64,000 bases of DNA from contig NC_091929.1 in NCBI RefSeq assembly GCF_041260155.1, positions 49,181,389-49,245,388 on the forward strand, written 5' to 3'. Made by a program: the position numbers and the translations under genes. Position 1 is the first letter of the stretch; each line of letters opens with the position of its first letter. The stretch is from Ptychodera flava. Its lineage: Eukaryota > Hemichordata > Enteropneusta > Ptychoderidae. Positions 47,582 to 60,097 of the stretch are shown piece after piece. The notes beneath the pieces are model-generated. The model was not told the origin of the DNA and made no database searches. It saw only the letters and a list, made by a program, of their open reading frames with translations.

Positions 47582-48671
47582 CTGGAGACAAAGAGAAAGA
47601 GCGGCGTCAATAAGTAACAATATATATCTAATGATCATGTCACGTAGTAAATGGTGACAGTACAATACCAGTGAATTTCTGTGAATTTATGCTGTGGAAC
47701 AACAACTTCTAGCACGTACACTCTGCACTGCGTGGGTTCAATTTTCGTTCTTTACGCTTAGCTGATGGGCTGAAAGAGTTTCCATTCTGCTCCCTATCGT
47801 GCGACGCAGTGTACGACAGGGAATTCTCAAAAGCTATACTTTCGACCTTCCTTGCAAAAAGTCAAGTAGAAAAGGTATATAATATGAAGGGTATTAAAAA
47901 ATACCAGATTTATGTTCTAGTACGCTGCGGTATTGTCCGCAACGCTACGAGTCTCAGACTCCACTGTTACTATGTACGTTATTCCTGGTATTCGGTAAAT
48001 AACCCAATATTCATGAATCGCTGAGAGGAAAAATAAACAGAATATAATGCTTTCAATGAATCTCTAGCAAAGACAAATCGTTTCGCTTGCATGTTTAACC
48101 TCCTGAAATAATTTAAAGGTTTGTTTGTTGCTAGCTAGACTTGGTCCAATTCTATGGACAAAAGTTGATATTTCTGAATACAATGTAGTGGAATAATCGC
48201 GACTGTTTTGTTGTGATCGCAGTGGAGTTATAATCGCTAGTCCAGAGAGACTTTCTGTCGCACGCTTTCTCTCTGCGCATCCGAGAATGCAAAAACTAGC
48301 AGGTCCACCTTACATAAATTTGAGCGTGCAGGCGTCAGATCGTATTGTGGTTATCTCACTTAAAGCTTTTCACACAAAAAGGTAAGATTAATGAGTTACA
48401 GCTTACTATAAGGGTTTTATTTACATAAACATTTAAATCACTGTAGTTACTGGCATACATAAGGGAATATTCAGGTTAAATTCTCAATAAAAGATTTAAG
48501 TGGAGTTTCAATATTTTGAGCTTTTAGTCCACTCCAGGAAACCGAGAAAACAAAGGCATAAGTCCCAGCAATAAGCAGCTGATGAAAGATTCACTGCATT
48601 CAGTTCAAAAAAATTCACCTCACAGGCAATATCAACAAACAAACGACAAATATCGTTATCGGTTTACTTAC

Positions 48672-48712
48672 CAGTCTCAGCAGTGGTACCAGTGGAAGAG
48701 TTGGTCTTCAGT
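48672..48712 (-). other. lectin 5' non-coding exon (approximate start)
   Basis: A perfect donor 'gactg|gtaagt' at 48672/48671 lies about 70 nt downstream of a TATA box. Joining it to the acceptor at 47582 gives a short 5' UTR without an upstream ATG. The start at about 48712 is placed by TATA spacing only. Confidence 0.6.
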
Positions 48713-48738
48713 GATGTTCCTTGTGTTCATTACACCTG

Positions 48739-48746
48739 CTTATATA
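48739..48746 (-). promoter_or_regulatory. TATA box of the lectin gene
   Basis: TATATAAG on the minus strand, followed by GC-richer sequence and the 5' exon. It fits a tissue-specific or inducible secreted-protein promoter; regulation is inferred. Confidence 0.65.
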
Positions 48747-50230
48747 GGAAAGAGAAACGGGGCAGAATCAAGGCTTCATCAATCACAAATCACAAATTTA
48801 CAGGCGCTGAGTTTACGTTTTTTAATGAAGTAAAACTTTCATTGATATCGATAAACAGTTTTATCTTCAAAACTATCATAATGAACATCTGTTTCACACT
48901 TTGTCTATAACTCTTTCCGTCTGAATACAAATAAACATTTCAAAGTGGTTCCATATTTTGTCAAATCATTTTCTTCTTGAGTAAGCAAAACATTGAGATA
49001 AAAATGTGGCATGTATTCATCAACTCGTCATGATCTACTGTTTTGTTGATACCATATGACTAATGGTAGATTCTTTATATGTAATATTTCTTAGCTTCTT
49101 TACAATTCGAATATATTTTCTGTCGAATTGCCCATATTTTTTGTGGCTGCTAAGGTAATTAACTTCTTTTATTGAAACAGTATTTACTTCGTAAATCGTA
49201 GAAAATAAGATTGGTGTTCGAATGGTGCAAAACCTGAAAGACTTCAGGAAAGAGGCAAGTATACATAACATTAAGATGTGTTCAACTTTTTAATAACAAA
49301 TCGGTAGCTGGAAACACCTGTCTGTCGTGTTATTTCATTTTCTAAGAGTATTTGCCAAATATTTTGTAATTTCAACATTTTCCAAGGCACCTTGTCCATT
49401 TTAAGGAAAGATACTTCCTGTATATGAATATGTTCTTCTCTTCTGTTCAGCAATACTTTCACAGTAGAAAGCGAAAAATTTACTTATACGTATGTAGCGA
49501 GCACCGTAATTTTCTTGAAAGCCTTTATTGCTCTGAAACATCTAATAGATTTCATTTTTGTTTCTGCATACGGTAAATGAAAACGTACTTCCAACGTTTC
49601 TTAATAACAGAATAATATTTCAAGCGTCTTAAAAATATTCAATCCAATCCTGAAATATAGTAACTTGCATGTTCCCAGACAAGACTAGTATTGAACCTTT
49701 CCAATCAGTCCAAAAAAATTGAGCACATAATTTCATCAATGTATATATATTTCTGAAAGTATAGATATTGGCAAAGACTGTGTTTTGTATTAAATGTAAC
49801 ATAAGGACCACGTGACAGTCATTTTGAATAAACCCTTAAATCAGTGTTCACAATTTTCCCAGCGCTAACGCTGCAGTATTTCCGGTAGACATTAGCATGA
49901 ACCAAATGTGTCGTGCAAATCTACCAATTTGAAGTATGTATGCGACTTTTGTTTTAGGCTCCACATAGTATTTTTGACGCGGGAATTTTCTGGCCGATGA
50001 CTAACACCTTTCAAAGTATGTACCATGAAAGTAGGGTGGATTTTAAAAATCCAAGTCACTGTATTTGAGTTTATTATGTTGTTTAGCAGTGGTGAAAATT
50101 TCAATAGCTGCGTGTGAACGCACGCCAATTCACGCTGTTCCCAAGACACGGAAACCTGTTCACACTTTGAAATCGAGATAAATGCAAAAATGTTTTCAGG
50201 ACACTTTTAGCGCTCATAAGCAAAAAAGCC
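48747..50230. other. no gene seen
   Basis: AT-rich intergenic sequence upstream of the lectin promoter. Short ORFs only. Confidence 0.5.
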
Positions 50231-50234
50231 AGAA

Positions 50235-50567
50235 ATCCATGTAAATACCCCGACTAGAACACTCTCCAAATACTGTTGGTGAGAGATTATGTAGCATAAC
50301 GATATAACCGAGCAGAGAAGGGGGGCATTACAAATAATCATGAAGAAAAGTGGTAGGTCGTAATAAACTTCTGTGTTTTTTTGGTCCTCTGTTTTGACAT
50401 ACCGGGAACAGAGCATGATGTATGTCGCGTAATATTCTGACGTCGTGGACAGCCTGTCTGTGTCAGGCGTGGCTTAACGTTGCCATGTAAATATCCCGAC
50501 TGGAGCGCTCTCCAACAAACATTGTGACACAGTCCCCCCACCCACGTGGTGGAGGGACTGTGATTGC
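50235..50567. repeat. duplicated segment and a GTCCC hairpin
   Basis: 'catgtaaataccccgacta' to 'ctctccaa' at about 50238 recurs as 'catgtaaatatcccgactg' to 'ctctccaa' at about 50485. Next to the second copy, 'cacagtcccccca' and 'tggagggactgtg' form an inverted repeat at about 50527-50561 around CACGTGG. 'tggagggactgtg' also occurs at about 35520, so it is probably a transposon end. Confidence 0.6.
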
Positions 50568-50689
50568 GGACGTTGTTTTATCAGGTTAGCTCGATAATCT
50601 GCCGCTACGCGAAACTGACTGTTTCTTAGCAAACGACACGCGCAAGACGGTAAAGCGCACACGCGCTCGTTGGATGGATAGTCTACTAG

Positions 50690-50823
50690 ATCGATCGATT
50701 ATCTGCTTGATCTATCGACCCGTAGTCGATATGCCCGCCACTGCAACCTAAATACTCACTTAGGTTGCATGGGACGGGCATATCGATTACGGGATCGATA
50801 GATCGAGCAGAAAATCGATCGAT
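50690..50823. repeat. palindrome with arms of about 60 bp
   Basis: Left arm 'gatcgatt', 'tgcttgatctatcgac', 'tcgatatgcccg', 'tgcaacctaa'; right arm the reverse complement with few changes; loop 'aatactca'. GATC/CGAT-rich ends repeat within each arm. Probably a small foldback element. Confidence 0.8.
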
Positions 50824-51608
50824 CCAGCAGAATACCCAGCGGAATATTCGTGCGACAGCGGGAAAGATGTGTTGATGAGTGAGAGCAGAGTAAGAGAAGA
50901 GTGATGGGAAAGGCTCTAGCTGACGAGCTTTTACTGTCGGTGTTGCTGCACCCAAAGTAAAGGAGGCTTCCCAACACTGGCCGTGCAGTTGTCCTCTCGG
51001 CTGGAATGACACTGCCCTTCTTACATGCCCCGCAAACTGAAAATGTACTGTTTGAGTGTTTAGTTCTAGTTCAATAAACAGGAGAGATGCGGAAGACACA
51101 GAACTTGGATCTTCGCCATCGACGTCGCAAATAATCTAGATCTGAACTTGGAATTGCTGGAGGTCATTCCAAATATTCCTAACACATACCGAAACTGAAC
51201 AGGTTGGACCAGTCACACCAGCCTCAATCCTACTGTTCTCAATGTTTAGCTCGTCAATGTATCTGTTGCATGCTTTTAGCACGTTTCCCAAGGTTTCTGA
51301 ACGTGGTCGGTCAGAATGGCTTTTCTGGCCATCTTGATCACCCCTTTAAAATGGCTGGGTAGATGACTTGGAAAGCAATATTATTATTAAAAGTCTGATT
51401 AGCAGTGTAGCAAAACACAGGAAAACATTATACATTACCAGTAAAATAAGGGAACGAGGCTTTTAACATCGGCTAGTAAATTATGTTTGGAATTGTGTGG
51501 TTTAATGTTTTGTGGTATGGTCTGACTGTATACTTGTTGAGTGACTATTTAAATGTAGTATATTTATGTTGTTCACTGTGTTGTCTGTCGGTTTTTGGTG
51601 TTAGAAGT

Positions 51609-52210
51609 TAGCCCTGCGTACGATGCTGTGTGTTCCGCTACAGCTAATAGCCCCGCTCACCACAGCCCTGCAAAGACCCGTACGTAGAGTTGGTGACTTC
51701 AAATCCATTTTTGGACTTGACGTAAAAAGCCAAATTACTGCCGAAATTCAGCGTTCTTGGGCCCAAGTCGTATCCCTGCCTACCTCAGCTACTCGATCGC
51801 TTCCAAAAATGCCAGTCTTTTATTCTTTTTTCGTAAATAACCGTCGATGTCGGCAACTCTCTCGCTGGCCCTGCTTACGTACGCAGTGTACGCTGTGCAT
51901 TCCCTGTGTGCGTTCCTAACACACAGCGTACACTGCGTACGTACTCAGGGCTAGCGAGAGAGTTGCCGACATCGACGGTTATTTACGAAAAAAGAATAAA
52001 AGACTGGCATTTTTGGAAGCGATCGAGTAGCTGAGGTAGGCAGGGATACGACTTGGGCCCAAGAACGCTGAATTTCGGCAGTAATTTGGCTTTTTACGTC
52101 AAGTCCAAAAATGGATTTGAAGTCACCAACTCTACGTACGGGTCTTTGCAGGGCTGTGGTGAGCGGGGCTATTAGCTGTAGCGGAACACACAGCATCGTA
52201 CGCAGGGCTA
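51609..52210. mobile_element. 602-bp giant palindrome with 9-bp target duplication (MULE/foldback-like)
   Basis: GTTAGAAGT flanks both sides (51600-51608 and 52211-52219). The element starts TAGCCCTGCGTACG and ends with its exact reverse complement. Arms of about 290 bp are near-identical: the same 81-residue frame reads out of both, on opposite strands. A sub-terminal variant of the end, CAGGGCTA with 'gtacgtac', recurs beside the centre (51870-51950), making a smaller palindrome. A 9-bp duplication with very long inverted ends suggests a Mutator-like or foldback element. There is no transposase. Confidence 0.9.
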
Positions 52211-52654
52211 GTTAGAAGTTAGCCATGGCGAGACGAAGCCGGATCAGTTATGTCTGAGACACTGTGATCCTTTGACGCTTTCGTTTCGAAACCCTGAGTT
52301 GTTCCTTCTTGAGTCGTTTGAATTTATGTGTTTTCTCTGGTCCATGTTTGATTGCTTTGCTCTGCTAACAGTGTTGATAGAATATATGAAGACTCTGTTA
52401 CCACGTCTTTCCTGTTCGTTTGTTTGTTCAGTCGTTCCGTCACTAATGTGTCTTTTATGTTTCTTTTGAATGCGATTATCATTATGATTTTTTTCTAAAA
52501 TATTTGTTTCAGTATTTCATGGGATATCTTGGCATGATCTCCTAACTCACCCGATGTAGTTTTATTGAGTGAGATTCACAGTTCAGTTTGATGTGGTGCA
52601 CGTGTACTTCAGTAAAACAGAGGCGTTTACGGTAGGGAAGTTAAACTTCAGTTA

Positions 52655-54301
52655 GGCTGCGTTCACAAAAAACGGTTAGGGGGGGCTGGAGGAATTCAGG
52701 GGGGGATTCGAAAATTTTTGGGGTAGTAGAGGGGGGGGACTTGAAAATTTTGCTCTACCTATAGGGGGGGGGGACTTGAAAATTTTTTGTTCCCTTTTGT
52801 GTTTTACATTTGCCAATTCCAAGCTTTTGTAGATAATTCAATGAAAAATGAATACCATTTTTAATGTCATCAAAATGTTTTAATGTTAGAAATAATTTAA
52901 CAAAATTTAGAACCTTTTGTCACATTTCATGACTTTTATCTCGAAAAAATCTAAATGTGTGATTTGTGTTAAAAAAACAAACTTGAGCAAACTTGAGCCT
53001 CGTAACAGGGCAGAAGTTGCAACTGTTAATGGTTTCTGCAATATTCCTATGCAATATAACAACTACAGTTTCTTGCTATCTCCCTACAGCATGCTCAAAC
53101 ATACAATATTTAGTTTGTCGACAAAGCCTGTATATATAAATATAAATATGTATTTAGTGATAATTTAATTGGAGTCCAGACTGACAGTCAGTTGTCAGTG
53201 ATACAAATGCATGGTACACATAAATAGGCTGTGATAGCAAGCTGAATACTAGACATTTCAACAGGCTGTAGGGAGTAGAACTAGAACAAATTTGTAAAAC
53301 TGAACAAAAATATTGCCAAAATTATCAAAGTTAATACAGCTACTGCCTACAGATAGTGTCACTATCATTAAAGCTCTGCTCCTGCAGTTTCACTGTCACT
53401 GCATACCTGATCAGTGACAGAGATAGCTCTGACTCTGATGTACATGGTAGTTGAAGAAGAATTTGGGTCAAATGATGCTCATGACAGTGAAACATAATTG
53501 TACACAAGATCAGGCCAGAGAGCAACACATGCAAGAACACATAGTAATGTTTGAATTCTAGCATATAAGAATAAAACAGAAAAAAGATAGGGTCACCATG
53601 CTAGGTTTTCTAAATTTTCATATTCTTGTTATAAAATGATACAGATGTAAAACTTTGAACAGTAAAGACTAAAAGTAAAAATATTTGACCAAATGGAATT
53701 ATTTATTTTTTAACCAAATTTGAAATTATTACACCCAAAATTTCAGAGATTAAAACATTTATTTGGTGGAACATTTTAACCTTCCAGTATTGTCAATTTA
53801 GAGTAGCATCTAATTCATAGATGTCTTGTAGTTTTGGAAAAATGTTTGGTAGGTCACAGTGCAATATGGCAATTAGCCAGAATTCACAATTTGCCTACTC
53901 TCTCATGATTGTCATTTTGTGTGCTCCTCAGCAGGAGCAATTGACCTGGCCAGAGTTGGATTAACTCAAGTTGGCTTGTAGACCAATAAATCTAAAAAAA
54001 TCACTGATGCAGTTAAAGAACTTGCCTTGAGAATATGACTATAGAAAGTGCTAATACAGGTACATGTAGTGTTGAACACCTGTGAGCGGAACGGCGCAAT
54101 ATGTTTATTTTTTCTGCGCTCACATCCTTTACAAATATGCGGGCCTGTGATAGTTGGGGGGGGGGACTTGAAAAATTTTGACCATATAGAGGGGGGGCAT
54201 TTGAAATTTTTTTGGGGTACTTAGGGGGGGGATCTTAAAAAAAATAAGATTTCAATCGAAATTCCTCCAGCCCCCCCCAATCGTTATTTGTGAACGCAGC
54301 C
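52655..54301. mobile_element. 1647-bp Harbinger-like TIR element with G-run ends, TTA target duplication
   Basis: It begins 'ggctgcgttcacaaa' and ends 'tttgtgaacgcagcc', flanked by TTA on both sides (52652-52654, 54302-54304). The ends continue into 'gggggggctggaggaatt' and then into repeated 'gggggacttgaaaatttt' blocks in inverted orientation. TWA duplications and this end type suggest PIF/Harbinger. No transposase is found. A family A TIR element (53067-53305) is nested inside. Confidence 0.8.
53067..53305. mobile_element. TIR element, family A copy 3, nested
   Basis: Left 'caactacagtttcttg', 'ctccctacagcatg', 'agtttgtcgacaaag'; right 'tagcaagctgaat', 'atttcaacaggctgtaggg', 'agtagaactagaacaaa'. 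It is inserted in the Harbinger-like element, so family A was active later. Confidence 0.75.
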
Positions 54302-54516
54302 TTAACGTTCAGTCTAGGCTACTCTCGGGCTTTTTCAGTAACTGTGGGCTACTTTTAGACTTGGTTCAAGTCTGTGATTATTGAGTGTTTGAGTGGGATT
54401 AACGCGATGATTTGTGATCTGTTTTCATGTGAAACGCGTGAGTGGGGTGAACACTATACAGAGTTTCTCCCGGAATCGGGCAGAAACAATAAACTTACTA
54501 CTGCGCAGACTCAAAG

Positions 54517-55131
54517 CAGGTGCAGCCAACGGAGCTATTCATCGAAAAAGCTGTTCCAGGGGCAAGTTTTGAGGGCAGGGGAAATTTTATTTTTGCTCGG
54601 GCAGGGGACATGTTTTTAAGTGACAGGGGAGCAAATTTTAGTTGTTTTTGTAGGGCAGGGCAGATATCGGTTGATTGTCCTGGGGACAGGACTTGGCGAA
54701 AAACGAGGAGAGGGGAAGCTACTTTTAAAACGGGGACGGGGCAAGTTGAGCCATGGTGTTTCTGGGGATGGGGACACAGGGCATGTACTTATAACTTTTT
54801 ATGTCTGCAGGGGAAATGGAATGACAAAATTTTGAGGAGAATTTTTTCAAGGGCAGGGGAAATGGGCAATTTTTTTCGCTACAGGGCAGGAGAGATTCAA
54901 AACTTCACAGTGGGGAGGGGAAACAGGCAAAAATAAGTGGGGAGTGGGTAAAAATGATGTTTGAGTGCGGGAGGGTAGGTCGAAAAATTGTTAGTGGGAG
55001 GGCAAATTATGAACAGCTAATTAATTACCCTCTTGACTTAAAATTAGTCAGTTCACATTACTTGTCATACACAATATATCTTATCATATTAAGGACCCCT
55101 TTAAAAGTGCATTGTTCGTTGGCTGCACCTG
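54517..55131. mobile_element. 615-bp TIR element, G-rich interior, TCAAAG duplication
   Basis: CAGGTGCAGCCAACG at the left and CGTTGGCTGCACCTG at the right are exact inverse complements, each flanked by TCAAAG (54511-54516, 55132-55137). The interior repeats 'gggcaggggaaatttt' variants, giving Gly/Arg-rich ORFs that are not genes. Confidence 0.8.
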
Positions 55132-55137
55132 TCAAAG

Positions 55138-55669
<532 letters not shown>

Positions 55670-55791
55670 AAGGACAAACAGACCGATGGAAATTTAGGCT
55701 GCTACAATACAGGAAAGCCGGTAGATTGAGAGACACTCAGATGTTTCTGTTTTACTAATACTGGAAATGCCAGCGTGATTGAAATATTTAC

Positions 55792-55798
<7 letters not shown>

Positions 55799-55866
<68 letters not shown>
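55799..55866. repeat. (TA)34 microsatellite
   Basis: Pure TA for about 68 bp. ORFs encoding alternating Tyr-Ile across both arrays are artefacts. Confidence 0.97.
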
Positions 55867-55872
<6 letters not shown>

Positions 55873-56046
55873 AATAACTGTTACATAGTAATTTCCAAAT
55901 AAAATAAATAAAATGTCATAGATTTTCAGTGTTACGTAATCGAAGAGATCGTAGGAATGCCACTGCATACTGAAAGAGTTCAAAGTTTGTAGTGTTGATG
56001 ATCTGTGACTGTTTTACAGTATTTACAGTACTTTAATACTATCTTA

Positions 56047-56398
56047 GGGTAATATGCACCTCGAAAGTGAAAGACTTAAACTTTTGCTCAAACTTTCCTC
56101 AGTGAAACTTTCAACCGTTCTCTTACCAAAGCAAGAATAAAAACCAGGGGTCACCGTGCAAACTTTGGTACAAGAGAGACAAGTAACTTGCGATTTCTCG
56201 ATATTTGAAATTCAAAATGGCCGCCATCCCTGTGTTAACTCTATGGGAAAAAATAAAATTTTCGATTTTCGAAAAAACTAAGACGGTGAAAACTTTTCAT
56301 TCGCCGAGAGCTTTAAAATGAGCCCCACAAGTGGTAGGTCAGAAGAAGATTGATAAAATTCGAAGGCCCGAATTTCTGTCCCCGAGGTGCGTTCTACC
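56047..56398. mobile_element. 352-bp TIR element, TTA-flanked; relative at 60531-60707
   Basis: The left 'gggtaatatgcacctcg' and the reverse complement of the right end, 'ggtagaacgcacctcgggga', are similar TIRs flanked by TTA (56044-56046, 56399-56401). The interior segment 'gttaactctatggga', 'actaagacggtgaaa' recurs near 60565-60620. Harbinger-type TWA insertion is likely. Confidence 0.7.
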
Positions 56399-57229
56399 TT
56401 AAGGAAACATAAATTGGTGTTTGTTTTCTGATAATTTCTGTGTCTGAAGTAAAGCCTTTATCTCTTGAGTATCATTGGAATTAATTCTTGCTCCTATTTA
56501 TTTCACATAAATGACTATGTCTTCTATCCAAAAACGAATAACAGAGACAACGTTAAAATAATTGAATATCTGGCAAGTCAGCACTCAGGTTTAGTTTTGA
56601 ATACGATTTCCATTCTTATCCGTGAAGCAAACACGTTTTAATGTGCGTGTTTCAAAATGATTGATCAGTTTAAAATCACTTTGGTATATCAACTTTTCAA
56701 GGAGCTTTTCGTAGGTAAATGTTTTGGCGTATTTTAAAAATATTGTCACTGTACCCCAGCATAACAAAACTAAAACGCTATAGGAATCCAATTAATCCAG
56801 TCTGTTTTGATCATTAGTCTTTTTTAGTTTTCATGGTGTGCGACTGGCGACATGACAGGTAATCCAACTCGCTCATATCACGCCATAGTAAATGACATTA
56901 CAATCACAACACTATCACATTATGATTTGTAGTTCCATTACCCCAAAAAACGAACCGTGTAATCATATAACCGTATGATCGCACCCTGCATTATCGAACA
57001 AAAGTCATGTTAAATGGTATCGAACAATAAGGCTCGCACGCCCATGAATAACGCGTATTTACAGCTACTTCAGTAGCCGTAGATTTCTCACTAAAATTCA
57101 CCTTTGAAAACAACAAATTCAGAAATCTGTCAAAATGCCCATTATAGGTTCTATTTCATTAAATTAACTGTCGCTTGATAAGTGTCTGTCACTATACCTT
57201 TCTGTCCCGTTCTTTACTGGTTAATGTAT

Positions 57230-57880
57230 TTATGCCACATATGTTGCTGATTCTGTGTTGTTCCATTGTTTATTTATTTTCCCCAGAGATTCTGTAATTT
57301 TGTCCCATCTGTCTGTGTTATAGTTTTCGTAGTCAGCGATTTCTTTGTATACTAACTCGCCGTAAATTACAAACACAAGATGATGTTCCGGATGGTTTTA
57401 CAAATATGAATTGTAGCTCTTTTAAATATGTGAATGAAAAAAATTGGAATCATGATGATTCAGTTGAGCATTGCAATTACTGTATTCCTAAAACAAGGCT
57501 TATAGTCACACAACACAACATTAAGTATGCAGCAATCAAACATTGGAATTCTCTACCCCATCTTCATTTAAGCAAATTACGTATAGACAAAGGTTCAAAG
57601 TGGAATTAAGAAGTTACATAATGAACACAGAATAATTTGTATCTTTTTCTTGAGTTGTTTATCTATTTTAATGTATTTTTTATTTTCTCTTTATTTCCAA
57701 CATGTATTTTTTGTCCTTACTAAAGCCCCTTATGGCATCATCGTTTACTGTTATGAGTTGATAGTGGGCCATGGACTCGCCAGATAAGTCATACTTTCAC
57801 TGTAATACATCCCTCGTTATTTTTTCCTGTAATTGTACCTTTTTCTGGTTAAATAAACAATTTATTATTCATGCAATTCC
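57230..57880 (+). pseudogene. non-LTR retrotransposon 3' remnant
   Basis: The frame at 57406-57609 reads 'CNYCIPKTRL', 'AAIKHWNSLPHLHLSKLR', resembling the terminal 'rlWNSLP..i' region of LINE reverse-transcriptase proteins. The expected next piece, 'FKVELRSYIM', is found in another frame at about 57592-57621, so the copy is frameshifted. A short 3' UTR with AATAAA-like 'aaataaacaa' follows. Confidence 0.65.
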
Positions 57881-58027
57881 GTTTGGCGTTTATTTAATTG
57901 ACAAAGTGATGCATATGTAAATTTATTATATCCGGATTTGCGAACTAAATTTTGTATGGCTGTTTTTTTGTCAGTTTGTCATTGTTCTGCTGATTCCTAC
58001 GTGAAATGTTCTGTTCGTCTTTTGCTT

Positions 58028-58641
58028 CATTTTGTTACATACTTTACACTATATTTTATTTCAAACGAACCTGTTATGGGGAACCTGTTGGTTCGTGAGT
58101 AAATAAATAAAATAAAATAAATGAATTATACAATTATTGAGCGCATGCTGAAAGGTTTTCAGCCAGAATGACTTTCCTTCATATTTTAGCTGCTATGAAG
58201 AAGCAATATGTGAAGAAGCAACATTTCTCACTGAGGCTATCAGAACCCGCTCACACTGTCTATTTTACAAGTATAAAATACATGAAACCCTTCGTAACAT
58301 GGATGTTTTTAGTGCTGTGAGAGCGAAACCATATCATTTTGTTACATACTTTACACTATATTTTATTTCAAACGAACCTGTTATGGGGAACCTGTTGGTT
58401 CGTGAGTAAATAAATAAAATAAAATAAATGAATTATACAATTATTGAGCGCATGCTGAAAGGTTTTCAGCCAGAATGACTTTCCTTCATATTTTAGCTGC
58501 TATGAAGAAGCAATATGTGAAGAAGCAACATTTCTCACTGAGGCTATCAGAACCCGCTCACACTGTCTATTTTACAAGTATAAAATACATGAAACCCTTC
58601 GTAACATGGATGTTTTTAGTGCTGTGAGAGCGAAACCATAT
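58028..58641. repeat. exact 307-bp tandem duplication
   Basis: 'cattttgttacatacttt' to 'gagcgaaaccatat' occurs at 58028-58334 and again at 58335-58641, identical as far as I can read. It contains 'aataaataaaataaaataaa'. It is either a recent duplication or an assembly artefact. Confidence 0.93.
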
Positions 58642-60097
58642 CGTTTACGAATAAACACACCCTAATACATCGTGTTCATGATAATCTGGTGAACTGCAAC
58701 AATTACAAAACTTCAACGTTGATATCTGGACTAGTATACTAGTATTATTGCCAATTGCAAATACATTTCATGGTCATGTTGCGACTATCAGTCAATATCG
58801 AAAACTCTGTGACTCTATTGATCTCGTTACCATGCAGATCTTTGTCAAAATTATGTTATACTTGGGCTGTCGCTTTGTTTTGAACAAATTACTTTATGAG
58901 TCCTTGCTAGGTGGACGATCTACGGGGAGTTGATGATATTACATGTAATGAAAGCTCTACAGACCTACCTCTGATTCATGTTAGGTGGCCGCGCTCAAAA
59001 TTACATACACTTTTAGAAAATTTATTTCACTAGACTTTAACCTATTGCACTAGTCTACATACGATGCGTTGCGTTTTTTAAACGTCTAATACTATCGACC
59101 TATAGTCAATTATACATCTCCTCTCTCGAACTTTCTCACATAAACTTATGTATGACTTTATTCTTATTAACCTGCTTCTTTCCTTTGTAATATGCAGTTT
59201 GGTGTCAGAAAAAATTACTCTTCCAAAACAGCTTTAATCAGCTAAACAAATAAAAATGTCGTATAATTCAAAACAATTTTAACATAAATACAGGCAGCAT
59301 ACATATTACATACATACATGAATACACACACATATACAGACAGACAGACATACAGACAGAATGACGTATCGTTAAGACCAGATCTGTATAATTATTTTTA
59401 AATTCTTGATTATGCAGGTGGAATGTTTGTCAAGTGTCGTGGCAGGGCAGTCCATAAAGGTTTTGTTTCAGTACCCCAATGTCTATGTCCGTCGACTACT
59501 CCGTCTTTCACACCATTTCCTGTGCGGGCTTGAAAACGTTTCCTCGCTTTGCTTTCAACAAATATTTCATGTCACTCGATACAAACGTATAAAAGACATG
59601 TGTCACTATTGGCCTATGTTCTCTAGATCAGTTGACCATGCCTAGTCTGATCAATTATTGTGACGTATTTAGTTATGTCTATAGTTCGTCATTCCTATGC
59701 ATATAAGGACAAAGTCATTCGTTTCACACCTTATTGTAATGACCTTGAACAGTTCAATGTTTCGTATTTTATTCATGTTGAAGGCCTTCCTCCTAGTGAA
59801 TGGGTAAATGAAATTAATAAAGTTAGTTTTTGAGATAGATGTGGACGCTTCGGTAGAAGCCGTTGCATTGTACTTGGCAAGTTCAGCTTAGAAAACTGAA
59901 GAGCACTTAATAACGGTTCTTCTACGACGGAGTGCTTTATGAGGAGTTAGGTGTGGCACCGGAGAAATTCCGTTGCATGAATTAACGAAGAATGCAAAAG
60001 GCAACTTCAAATACCCCAGCTCTGCACTGAAACAAACATTCTTTCGTCAGTAATTGCCCTGCACTGGAAATATCCCTTTATAAAAGTTACATGAGGT
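58642..60097. other. no gene seen
   Basis: AT-rich, with a CA/GACA-rich stretch at about 59315-59360. The ORF at 59406-59645 is unsupported. Confidence 0.5.

Noticed and set aside
51623..52196. Identical 81-residue proteins on both strands
   Set aside because: A result of the perfect palindrome; no transposase or domain similarity was seen.
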